The position numbers were made by a program, and so were the translations under genes. 64,000 bases of DNA from Ceratotherium simum simum (taxonomy: Eukaryota; Chordata; Mammalia; Perissodactyla; Rhinocerotidae), in contig NW_004454280.1 of assembly GCF_000283155.1 (NCBI RefSeq), positions 2,714,380-2,778,379 of the forward strand. Reading direction: 5' to 3'. Below are positions 11,753 through 22,431 of this stretch, in pieces. The notes below the pieces were generated by a model that saw only the letters and a list, made by a program, of their open reading frames with translations, had not been told where the DNA came from and ran no database searches. Position 1 is the stretch's first letter. Each line of letters starts with the position of its first letter.

Positions 11753-12239
11753 TCTATGAAGCCATCCTATGTTGATACAGGGGCAACCTACAAAGTCATC
11801 TCCCAGAATTACTAACAGGAGTTGGGGCACAAGTTTCTTTGTTTTTGACTTCTGTCTCAACATATCTGGACATCATTAGGAAGTTCTTGTGCCCCTATCC
11901 ACCACCCCAGATCAAGGCCCAGGCCAGAGGGGCTGAGTCTCTTTCAGTCATCTCTTTTTTCTCTTTAAAAGGGATTTTACTTCTCCTTCCTGGCCTGGAG
12001 CGATAAACCATACTTGTATCTTGTCCACTGTGTGGACTTCATTATAAGCAGAATTCACTTTCCCTCCCTCAGAGCAAGAAGCCTCACAACTTAAACTTAA
12101 TAGCAAAAAGGCAGCACAGAAAACAAAAGCTCTGCAATAGAAAATACATCAGGAACTATTTTAAATATTCCTTTTACACGTACCTTCTTCTTTAGCAGTA
12201 GGACATGAAAGGAATCATCCAATCACACTCTTGGCAGTG
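11753..12239. other. Unassigned sequence
   Basis: No recognisable gene or repeat in this stretch of nearly 500 bp. Confidence 0.3.
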
Positions 12240-12890
12240 TGAGACATGATCAAAGCAGGTAGTACATCCACACACTTAAGAACAAGAGGCAGAATTATCT
12301 TTGGGAATTCTGGAAAGATGGCAGCAGTAGTGGAAGCATACTTTTTGGATATTCCAGAGTATCCACAAAAAATAGAGCAAATAGATAAGAAAACAAAAAG
12401 TCCATGGACAATATTTGTAACAAAGATATATGAAGGGGTATTCTACTTAAACTCTGAAAGAAAAAGTAAATCAGGGAAAACTACCAAAACTACTAAGACA
12501 GACATGGTATAGGCATCTGTGTCCAAAAAAAGAAAAAGAGAAGTCAGAGAAAGTGATGCGGAAACTCAAGATCCTTGGTATAGGAGAGCCTTACAATAAC
12601 CAACCATATCCACTGGCAAGGGCAGCTGGTGAATTTGAGAAGAGCAACTGAACCAGGCAGAGACATTGCCCTCTTCAATAGAAGTAAGGGTAAGGAGTTC
12701 ATGGTAAGGTCTGTGGGACTGGAGCAATCTAGCCCTATGAATTTTTAAAACATATCAGCAGGGCTATCTTCCAAAATAGGAAATCACTATGAGAGAAAAC
12801 AGCTAAGTGTGGAGTAAAATGTGAGCAGAACAATAAAATCAAGAGAAAGAGAACATCCAAATAAAAGTAGGGGAGAGGAAGAGAGTCAGA
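12240..12890 (+). mobile_element. Possible L1 5'-region fragment
   Basis: The ttctggaaagatggcagcag segment followed by A-rich, lysine-coding text resembles the 5' untranslated/early region of old mammalian L1 elements. An 88-codon frame at 12246-12512 is rich in Lys/Thr and is more likely an L1 by-product than a host exon. Identification is tentative. Confidence 0.35.
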
Positions 12891-12909
12891 TAGTCTTAGA
12901 AATAAGCAG

Positions 12910-13805
12910 CCAAACTTTGTGTGATTTTTCATTGAAAATTTTATTGAGATAATTATAGATTCACATGTAGTTGTAGGAAATAATACAGAAGTATCCTGTG
13001 TACACTTTACTCTTTTCCTCAATGATACTACGTTGCAAAAATATAATATCAGAACCCTGATGTTGACATTGATACAATCTACCAACCTAATTTAGGTTTT
13101 CCCAGTTTTACTTATGCTTATCTGTGTGTATGCATAGTTAGTTGTATACAATTTTATTACATGTGTAGGTTAGCATATCCACCACCAAAGTCAAAGATGC
13201 TGAACAGTTCCAACACCACAAGGACCTCTCATGTTGCCTTTTTATAACCACGTCTGCCTACTTCCCTCTGTCTACTCCTCCACCCTACTGGCAACCTCTG
13301 ATCTGTTCTCCATCTCTGTGATGGAGAATCATTTTAATATCTTTATATAAATGGAATCACTATATAAATGGAATCATACAGTAAGTAACTTTTGTGATTA
13401 GCTTTTTTCACTCAGTATAATTCCTTGTAGATTCACCTAGGTTGTTACAAGTGTAAATAGTTCCTTCTTTTTTATTACTGAGTAGTATTTCATGGTATGG
13501 ATGTACTACAGTTTGTTTAACCACTTACCTGTCAAAGAACAACTAGGCTGTTTTTAGCCATTACAAATAAAGCTGCTATAAACATTCAGGTACATGTTTG
13601 TGTGTGAATATAAGTCTTTATTTCTCTGGGATCAATGTCCTGGAGTGTAATTACTGGATTGTATTATAGTTGCATATTTAGTTGGTTAAGAAACTGCTAA
13701 CCTGTTTTCCAGAGTGGCTGTACCCTGTTATATTCCCATCAGCAATATACCAGTGATGCAGCTTCTCTACATCTTTGCCAGCATTTGGTGTTGTTCCAAA
13801 TGCTT
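12910..13805 (-). mobile_element. L1M LINE 3' region, antisense
   Basis: Antisense old L1: aaaattttattgagataatt, then tggcaacctctgatctgttc, then atggaatcatacagtaagta, tttcttttttattactgagtagt-type text, acaaataaagctgctataaa and aaactgctaacctgttttcc, all in L1M order. Confidence 0.8.
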
Positions 13806-14259
13806 TAGAACTATACAAACAAAGAGAAAGACGCTTTGTGAACTTAGCCTCCTTTTAAAAGTTTATTTTCCCCTAAAACAGATAAACTAATCCCGTGTAA
13901 AACACAAAAACTAATCTCACATAAAAATGGACAAAATAAAAACATCAAGGTTAAATTTCATACAAAATTATTATAAGATTAAAAAACTGAATAACATTCT
14001 TACAAACAGCAAAAAGCATGCCCAAAAGTACTCATAAAACAAATCAAAACTGTAATCTACTTTTAAAATTAATTAAAAGACATCAAGAAGTTGATAAAAG
14101 ACATGAAAGAACAACATAAAACTGGAAAACTCAGAAATAATGAGACAGAATTCAAAGAAGAAGTAGAAACATAAGAAAAATAAACTAGAAGGAACACAAG
14201 CTCTGCTCACTGGAAAGTCTGTGTGGCTATCCCAATACCATGGAGGCCCCCAGTAAAAC
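13806..14259. other. Unassigned A-rich sequence
   Basis: Strongly A-rich and possibly an L1 body piece, but I cannot align it confidently to any element. Confidence 0.3.
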
Positions 14260-14725
14260 ACACCTCTCTGCCTTTATGTAGTTTCCACTGACACTAGCTC
14301 TGGGATAGGCACTATAATCAGTCAATGAGACATGAGAAAATGACATGCAACCAGAGGCTTGATAAGAACTTATACCTTGAGGTTTGAACTCTTGGAATGC
14401 TAGTGCTTAGGATACCCCCTGTTAGAACCCAGCTGCCATTCTGTGAGCAGCTCTACTTAGCCTTTTGGAGAAGTCGTGCATGGGGAAAACTGAGACCCTT
14501 GCTGATAGCCCCAGCTGAGCTGCCAAATGACAGCACCAATTTGTCATCCATGTGAATGATTATCCAGCCCTGGGGGAGATGTCCCATCGGACATTATGTG
14601 AGACAGAAATTCATGTTCTACATCAAGCATGGCCCAAATTGCATAACTATGAGAAAATAAAAGATTACTGTTGTTTCAAGACATTAGATTTTGTGACAGT
14701 TTGTTAAGCAGCAAGTGATGACACA
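14260..14725 (+). mobile_element. ERVL-MaLR LTR (MLT1 type)
   Basis: Landmarks in MLT1 order: acccagctgccattctgtga, caccaatttgtcatccatgt, ataactatgagaaaataaaa (the polyadenylation region) and ttactgttgtttcaagacat near the 3' end. Confidence 0.6.
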
Positions 14726-14809
14726 AGTCTAGAAACACTGACAACTCAGTAACAATGTGCATCCCTGGCACCCATATTGTTGTCTTGAAATACCATTTCC
14801 CACTAAAAA

Positions 14810-16105
14810 AAAAAAACAAAAAAACAAAGCTTATTGGAGAAATGGCTGATTTTAGGTCCAAGACATGAAATGTATGAGATGCACATGAGACATCTTGATA
14901 TACCAGAGAGCAAGGAAGCTTCAAAGACTAATAGGGTCATGTCAAAAAGACAGAAGCCAACTTGAAGTGGTTTTTTCAGGCCAAAGATAAAACAATTTGC
15001 ACTTTAGTAAAGATATGGCTTGGAACATATAAAATATGTTTAAGTTCAAATGATATATTTAAACATATAGTCAGTCACATTCTGAGAATGATGGGAAATC
15101 AATTATCTTGAAAACCAATAAGTAAAGGGAAAGAATCCAGCCTAATTCTGCTTTTCATGTATGAACTGTACTACTGAATCATCAAATACTATACGAGGGA
15201 AACATTTCATGAGAATGAAATGATGGAATTAGAGTATCACAATTTTGCAACCCCCAACAAACTAATGGATTTAGATGATGATCATCAATGGCTGATAACA
15301 TTACAAAAGGAGACACAAAGATGCATAATGTGCCTCCTGATGAAAAGATACACTACCTATGGTCTTGTCAAAAGGATCAAACATGAGTCTAAGCAAGCCT
15401 CTGGCTCCAGTTGCCATTGTGCAGGAAAAACAGGGAATAGAGGAACATACTGAAAAAACTGTGATCAATATCTTGACCACAAGAAACTCGACAGGTCAAA
15501 TGGGAAAACTGCAAAGAAAACAAAGGACTAGAGGAAAAACCTGTAGATTAAAAGAACTAGAAGACATGTAATAAAAATAGGGAGGATTAAGCTGTAGTGT
15601 TTAAGGATGTACATTTGAATGATAGAGCCATAAAGAGATGTAACAAATAATAACTATAAAGTCAGGAGAATAGTTACTCTTGGAGGGAGGGAGAGAGTTA
15701 TGATTGGGACAAGGCACTTGGAGGGAGCTTTGGAGTAACTGGCAGAGTTCTGTTTATTGATGACTGAAAGGGTAATAACATGAATTACTGATACATGCGA
15801 TAATACAGATGATTTTCAAAAATATTGTGTTGAGCGAAAGAAGCCAGCACGTACGCGAAAGGGTGCATGATGTACACTTCCAATTATATGAAGAGCGAGA
15901 ACAAGCAAAATCAATTTATAATGGTAGAAATCAAAATAATGGTTGCTTCTTGGTGGACAGGGATGTAGGACTGACTAGAAAGAGGCAGAAAGAACTTCCT
16001 GGGGTAGTAAAAGTCTTGAGTAGGGTGTTAGTTCCATGAGTGTATATATTTATCAAAATTTACAAAACTATACACACACACATATTACTTTAATAAAGAA
16101 AAAGA
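14810..16105 (+). mobile_element. Old L1 (L1ME-like) 3' UTR and 3' end
   Basis: Starts with aaatggctgattttaggtcc and contains gatcatcaatggctgataac and a ggctccagttgccattgtgc segment. Between about 15,790 and 16,105 it has the typical L1M 3' end: a ttgagcgaaagaagccagca block, ttccaattatatgaagagcg, and a agtgtatatatttatcaaaa terminus. There may be two adjacent copies with a junction near 15,640-15,790. Confidence 0.65.
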
Positions 16106-16222
16106 ATAAGGGAACATTTATAGGAATGGTTGATTCCAAGTCTAAGTTAGGAAATGTACAAGATGAGCCAAGAATATCTTATCTTGAAAGAAAGCAAGGA
16201 TGGTATCAAAGACTACTAGGGT

Positions 16223-16620
16223 TGTTATGGACTGAATTGTGTCCCTCTAAAATTCATGTTGAACTGCTAACCTCCTATGTGACTGTATTTAGGGATAGGG
16301 CCTTTAGGGAGGTAATTAAGGTGAAGTGAGGTTATAAGGGTGGGGCCCTAGTCTGATAGAGCTGATAACCTAATAATAAGAAGGAGAGACATCAGATCTC
16401 TTGCTCTCTCTCTCCATGTGTGTACAGACGAAAGGCAGAGTGAGGCACAGTGAGAAGATGGCCATCTACAAACCAAGAAGAGTGGCCTCACCAGAAACCA
16501 GCCTTGCTGGTACCTTGATCTTAGACTTCCAGTCTCTAGAATTATGAGAAAATAAATTTCTGTTGTTTAAACCCCCTAGTCTCTGGTGTCATTTTATGGC
16601 ACACTGAACCAACTAACACA
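16223..16620 (+). mobile_element. ERVL-MaLR LTR (MST/MLT1A type), nearly complete
   Basis: Begins TGTTATGGACTGAATTGTGT and ends AACTAACACA, the standard MaLR termini. Internal blocks include aagatggccatctacaaacc, ttagacttccagtctctaga and tgagaaaataaatttctgtt (polyadenylation region). It interrupts the L1 3' UTR. Confidence 0.88.
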
Positions 16621-17090
16621 AGGTCTATGTGATAAAAACTCAGTATCTAACTTGAAGAGGCTCCTGCTGGCCAAAGATGATATAGTTTGAACATTGATAG
16701 AGATAATAACTATAATGAATTAAAACACTACAAATAGGTTTAAATCCATGAGTTTAAATTATTCTAAAAAATATAGTTAAAAACTCATTGGTCACCTTTG
16801 AAGTGTACTAAGGAATCAACTTATTATTTTGAAAACTCGCTAATTAAGAATAAGAATTAAGCATTTACCTGCCTTTCCTAAACCTCTGGGTAACAAAATA
16901 GTTGATAAACTTTCTCCTTATAAATGTATTCTAGGTGGTAAGTGAAAAAACATGATAGAATATGAAATCATAATTTTGTAACCTCCAATGAATTAATAAA
17001 TTGACAATGATCACCATGAGCTGATAATTTCAGAGGCAAACAAACTTCATGACTTTATGGTGAGAGTATACAATAGCACTTGTAAAGTAG

Positions 17091-17656
17091 TGTGGGTGAT
17101 CAGAATTGGCCACCTCAAAATATGTCTCTTTACCTTGATTATTTTCTCTGAAAGAAACTTTGACATCCCTCCCACTAACTGCCTAAAAGAATTTAACTCT
17201 GGGCATGGATAGACTGGGAGAGTCCTTGCTAAGCCCAATCCAAGTAAAAGTAGAAGTTATCCTTTGTAAGAGACATTTACATTTGTAAGAGAAATCTCCA
17301 TTTGTAAAGGTATCTCCCTCTCCGTACAGGAAAAAAGGGGGGATGACGTCATCTCTAGAAACTTATCAATGCAGAAGGCAAGGCTGCATAATAACCTTAC
17401 TGTGCTTTTCTGGTAATCTCCCATAACTGACTCTCCTCCCACCCCCAACATCCTCCTTTGTCTTTACCTAAATCTATTTAAGAAGAGAACCTCTGCCATT
17501 TTGTCAGGACACTCAGTTACCCAGTGGGTCTTTCCTGTGTATACATGTTATAAAGCTTTGTTTGATTTTATCTTGCAATTTGGTCTCATGTCAATTTAAT
17601 TTATAGCCCAGCCAGAAAGGACCCAGCGTGGGTAGAGGATGCCTTCCTCCCCTTCA
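17091..17656 (+). mobile_element. Solo ERV LTR, family A
   Basis: TG...CA termini with a perfect GTAG duplication at 17087-17090 and 17657-17660. The U3 contains tccctcccactaactgccta, then ttgtaagagacatttacatt and a ggggggatgacgtcatctct stretch that includes a perfect CRE-like TGACGTCA. The 3' part has tgtgtatacatgttataaag and ctcatgtcaatttaatttat. This is the cleanest full-length sense copy of family A in the window. Confidence 0.9.
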
Positions 17657-18854
17657 GTAGTGTTGCCTAAAATATCTAACCTTAGTGTGATCAGCCTTTA
17701 GATCTAACTACAAATTTAGATAGCATATAGGAATCAAAGAAAACTGTTAATTATCAGTTAAAAAAAACAATAAAAAATGCAAGAAAATAAGAGATGAAGA
17801 AAGAACCTATATATCAAAAGAGATTTAGAGATACATTGCCCAATCACAATATATGGACGTTATTTGGGTTATAATTCAAATAAACAAATAGTAAAAATGT
17901 AAGTATTTATAAGATAAATGGGATAACTAGGTATTTGATGATATTAATAAATTATTTTTAATTTTTTGTGTTAGTAGAATTGTAATTACTTTTTAAGAGA
18001 GATTCTTTATCCTTTAGGCATATACATTGAATTATTAAGATATGGAATTATAATGTCTAAGATTTGTTTTAAAATAATCCAGGGGTAGGGGTAGGATATG
18101 AGAGCATAGATAAAATAAGATAGGTCATGTATTCATAATTCTTGAAGCTGGATGATGGGTAAGTTGTGTTCATTATACCTTACTTTACATGTTTTTAAAT
18201 ATTCATAATCAAAATTTTAAAAATGAGTGAAAACAGGGGACAAATCTGCCTATCAATTTAAAGTAGGTTGGCTTTCACCTACTTTTTTCCAACTCTGTTC
18301 TGTTGGGTGGCCATTAAACACCTATCCAACATGCTAGTCACAGCAGTTGGTCACTATTACAAAGTAACTTTTCCCCAATCCTGGATTCCATAAGGATGAA
18401 TTTTCCCTGAGCCTTTCTCTCCACTGATTTGCTCCATATCCCTTACTTGAATGCTAAACTTAGGAAGCATAACTAGTCTGACTTGGTTCAACTTCACCTT
18501 TCTTCCTCTGTCCATTTACAGAGAATATGCTCTTTAGTGGCTCTGTTCCACAGAGCACTGGATGCTTGCACTAGGCCAGCATTGTCTGTGATTGTGTAGG
18601 TAAAAGTACAGTATCAGCCAGATCTTTGATTCTAACACTGCGTCCTCCACAGGACAAAGAAAGAAGTATGAAAATATGACCCATAAAAAGAATAATCAAC
18701 CAGTCAGAACTGACCCAGAGATGATAGATTATAGAATTAATAAGTAAGGACGTTAAAATAGTTATTATAACTTTATTTCATATGTTTAAGAAGCTAGAGG
18801 AAAAATTAAACATGTTAAGTGGAGACATAGGACACCTAAAAAGAATTCAAATTG

Positions 18855-18963
18855 GGGGCTGGCCCAGTGGTGTACTGGTTAAGTTTGTGTACTCCACTTT
18901 CACAGCCTGGGGTTCGTGGGTTTAGATCCTGGGCACAGACCTACACACCACTCATCAAGCCAT
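18855..18963 (+). mobile_element. ERE-like SINE, 3'-truncated
   Basis: Only the tRNA-like head and the start of the body remain (gggggctggcccagtggtgt ... ctcatcaagccatgt). The tail is missing, and L1 text resumes directly. Confidence 0.75.
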
Positions 18964-19669
18964 GTGAAAAAAGACTGGAAAAACACTGAACAGAGTATTA
19001 GAGGATTATAGGACAAATTCAAGCTGTGTGATTAGAATTTCCAAAAAAGGAGAGAGAGAGGGGGCCAGAAAATAATTACCAATATTTTACCAAATTTGAT
19101 GAAAACTATTAACCCACAGATCATAGAAGCTCTAAAAACCCCAAGCACAAGAAATGTGAAAAAGTCTACATCAAGGCACATGATAGTCAAATTACTTGAA
19201 ACCATTGATGAAACATATATTGCATATTGAGAAACAAATATAATGATGGCAGTAGATTTCTTTTAGAAATAACACAAGAAAGGAAACAATGGAACAATAT
19301 CTTTGAAGTAGTGAAAGGAAAAATCTGTCAAGCTAGAATTCCTTACGCAGTAAAAATATCTTTAAAAAACAAAGGTGTAATAAAGATATTTTCTGACTTA
19401 TAAATGCAGAAAGAATTTATCAACACATCAAGAAATGTTAAAGGAAGCCCTTCAAGCAGAAGGAAAATGGCACTAGATAGAAATCTGGATCTTCACAAAA
19501 GAATGAAGAACACCAGAAATGAGAACTACATGGGTAAATAGAAATATAAAATATGTAATATATATACATATATATAATATCTATAAAATATAAATATAGA
19601 ATATGTTTGACACATTTTACATTAGATATCTTTAAAAGATAATTGTCCTATAGCAAAGAGTATAAGCAA

Positions 19670-20716
19670 CACCCATACTTTGGTTTCTAATTACTGTCCT
19701 CCAAAAATAGGCACCAGGTCTCTGTGAAGAAATGGCTCATTTTAGAGATGGGCAGAAAATATATGAAATGAGCCAGAAGCATCTGGTAGTACAAGAAAGT
19801 AAGGAAGTGCTCAGCAAACAAAAAAGATGAGGACTTGTCAAAGGGATGGGAGTCAACCTGAAAGAGGTTCTAATGGTCAAAGCTGGAACAAGTTGAGCAG
19901 CAAAATAAATAATATAATATTGAATTATAACCCAAGTATAACATAAGTATAATGAGTCCATATTTATATAAATAAATAATTGAATAAACATGTAAATTGG
20001 GAAGAAGAGAAAGATCTTTCTTACAGAAGAATTCCATTTAATGTATGTAGATACTCTCCCCTTGAAAAGTGGAGCTTAATCATAACCACCAGTTTCCTTC
20101 TTGAAGATAGGCTAGACTTAGTGACTTGCTTCCAAAGAGAAGAGTATGGCAAGGGAAAAATAGTAACTTTATAGAGAAAAAAATCTGGGAAACATGATCT
20201 TAACCAAGTGATGAAAATTAACACCACCAGTGAAGTCATGTGGATATCACGTACTCTTGAAATGATGTGATGAGAAGCGCATTTTACCTCAGTGGCATTC
20301 CTTCCAAAATCTCATAATCCCAGTCTAATCATGAGAAAAATAGACAAATTTAGATGCAGGAGTATTATATAGCATATCTGACCAATATTCCTTAAGGCTG
20401 CAAGATCATGAAAAACAGAAAGATTGAGAAACTGTCACAGACCAAAGAGACTGGGAAGACATGATAAAGAAGTGAGATGTGGACCCAGGATTTGACCCCA
20501 GAACAAACAGGAAAAACTGGTAAACTCTAAATAAAACCTGGAGTTAAATTAATAGTAATGTGTCAGTACTGGTTTCTCAGTTTTGAAAAATGTACTGTAA
20601 GATGTTAACAATTAGAAAAATTGGGTGAGGGATATATAGGAAGTCTCCGTGCTATCTTTGTGACTTTTCCATAAACCTAAGATTATTCTAAGATAAAAAG
20701 TTTATTAAAAAAAGAT
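19670..20716 (+). mobile_element. L1ME-type 3' UTR inserted in the older L1
   Basis: Starts close to ctgtgaagaaatggctcatt and ends with acttttccataaacctaaga and an A-rich tail (agataaaaagtttattaaaa). The older L1 continues on either side (tctttaaaagataattg before, agataactctttaaagcata after). Boundaries are approximate. It is homologous to the 3' UTR copies at 14.8 and 16.1-18.2 kb. Confidence 0.7.
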
Positions 20717-22034
20717 ACGAGAAGGTAATTTTCTAATTACATATAGCTTTCTTCCCCTAAAGAAAAAGATAACTCTTTAAAGCATAAGCAAAAACAATGT
20801 AACATGGGGTTTATAATATACATAGAAGTAAAATGTATGAGTACAATAGTCCAAATTTCATGAGGAGAAAAATGAAAGTAGATTTTTAAAAGACTCTTAT
20901 ACGGTATATGAAGCAGTATAATATCACTTGAAGTTAGACAGGGAAAAGTTAATTACATGTACTATAAACACTATTCAACCTCTAAAGTAATATAAGAAAG
21001 AGTTATATCTAATAAGCCAAAAAGATAAACTTGAATTTTTAAAATAACTCAACCAAAAAGAAGAGAAAAAAAGAAAAAGGGGAACAAAGAAAAGATGTAT
21101 TAAATTGAAAACAAAGAGCAAGATGATAAACTTAACCCGAATCATATCAACAATCACTTTAAATGTAAATGCTCAAAACACCACAATAAAAAGATACAGA
21201 TTGTCAGATTGAATAAAAAGCAGGACTCAGATATATTCTATCAAGAGGAAACCCACTTTAAATTTAAAAATGCATGTAAATTAAAAGTAAAAGGAGGGAA
21301 AAAGATATACCATGCTAACATTAGCCAAAAGAAACCTGGACTGGTTTTAAAAATATTAAACAAAGTAGATTTCAGAGCAAATAATATTACCAGGGATAAA
21401 GATGGTTATTTCATAATGATAAAGGGGTCCAATCATCAAGAGGGCTTAACAATCTTAAGCATTTATACATATAATTAGAGAGCTACAATATAATGAAGTT
21501 GAAACTGAAAGAGCTACAAGGAGAAACAGACAAATTTACAATTATATTCAGAGATTTCAGTATCCCTCTCTTAATAATTGGAAAAATAAGTAGGCAAAAA
21601 ATCAGTACAGATATAGAAGACATGAACAACACTATCAAACTACTTGAACTAATTGATATTTATAGAACATGCCATCAAATAACAGAAAAATACCTATTTT
21701 TTAAGTCTACAGGAAACATTACCCAGAAAGGACTTATTCTAAATCTCAAACAAATATCAATAAATTTAACAGGATCCCTGTGACATCATACAATTTAAAA
21801 GTTCTTTGACCTCAATGAAATTAAATTAGAAACCAATAAGGAAAAAATATTGGGAAAATATCAAATAATTTAGACATTAACACATTCCTCAATAACCTAT
21901 GGATGAAAGAAAAAATCAAGAGAGATGTTAGAAAATATTTTGACCTGAATGAAAATGAAAAGACAACAAGTCAAAATTTGTGAGATGCAGCTACAGTCAT
22001 ATTTGGAATGAAATTTATGAAATTAATGCCTATA

Positions 22035-22431
22035 TTTGGTGGTCTAGTGGTTAAGATTTGGCACTCTCACTGCCATGGCCTGGGTTTCTTTCTCGGTCAG
22101 GGAACAGCACCACCCATCTGTCAGTTATCATACTGTGGCATATACGTGTTTCTGTGATGCTGAAAGCTAGCCACTGATATGTCAAATACCAGCAGGGTCA
22201 CCCGTGGTGGACAGATTTCAATGGAGCTTCCAGACTAAAACAGACTAGGAAGAAGTACCTGGCCATCCACTTCCAAAAAATTTGGTCCTGAAAACCCTAT
22301 GAACAGCAGTGGAACATTGTCTGATATAGTGCCAGAAGGTGGGAGTATGGCACATAAAACTGGGCAGGGTTCTACTCTGCTGTAGACAGGGTTTCTAGGA
22401 GTTGGAATTGACTTGGTGGCACTAATCAAAA
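22035..22431 (+). mobile_element. tRNA-Glu-headed composite retroposon/SINE
   Basis: The first 70 bp (about 22,037-22,106) match tRNA-Glu: GGTGGTCTAGTGGTTAAGAT, a CTC anticodon position inside cactctcactgcc, and a T-arm/acceptor-like tctcggtcagggaa. The A-box TGGTCTAGTGG is intact at 22,040-22,050; the B-box near 22,083-22,093 is degenerate. About 325 bp of unrelated body follow, ending with ttggaattgacttggtggca. Flanking 10-bp duplications AATGCCTATA (22,025-22,034 and 22,432-22,441) prove insertion as a unit into L1 ORF2. The body does not match the ERE families in this window, and I cannot name it. Confidence 0.8.

Larger units (their letters stand above)
16130..18240 (+). mobile_element. 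Old L1 3' UTR split by a MaLR LTR and an ERV LTR
   Basis: Homologous in order to the copy starting at 14,810 (for example cttgaagaggctcctgctgg versus cttgaagtggttttttcagg, and atgatcaccatgagctgata versus atgatcatcaatggctgata). It resumes after LTRs at 16,223-16,620 and 17,091-17,656. It ends near 18,240 with an L1ME-type ataatccaggggtaggggta ... cataatcaaaattttaaaaa 3' terminus. Confidence 0.65.

Noticed and set aside
22037..22106. Functional tRNA-Glu gene
   Set aside because: The tRNA-like part has several stem mismatches and a degenerate B-box, runs on without a terminator, and is the head of a retroposon with target duplications.
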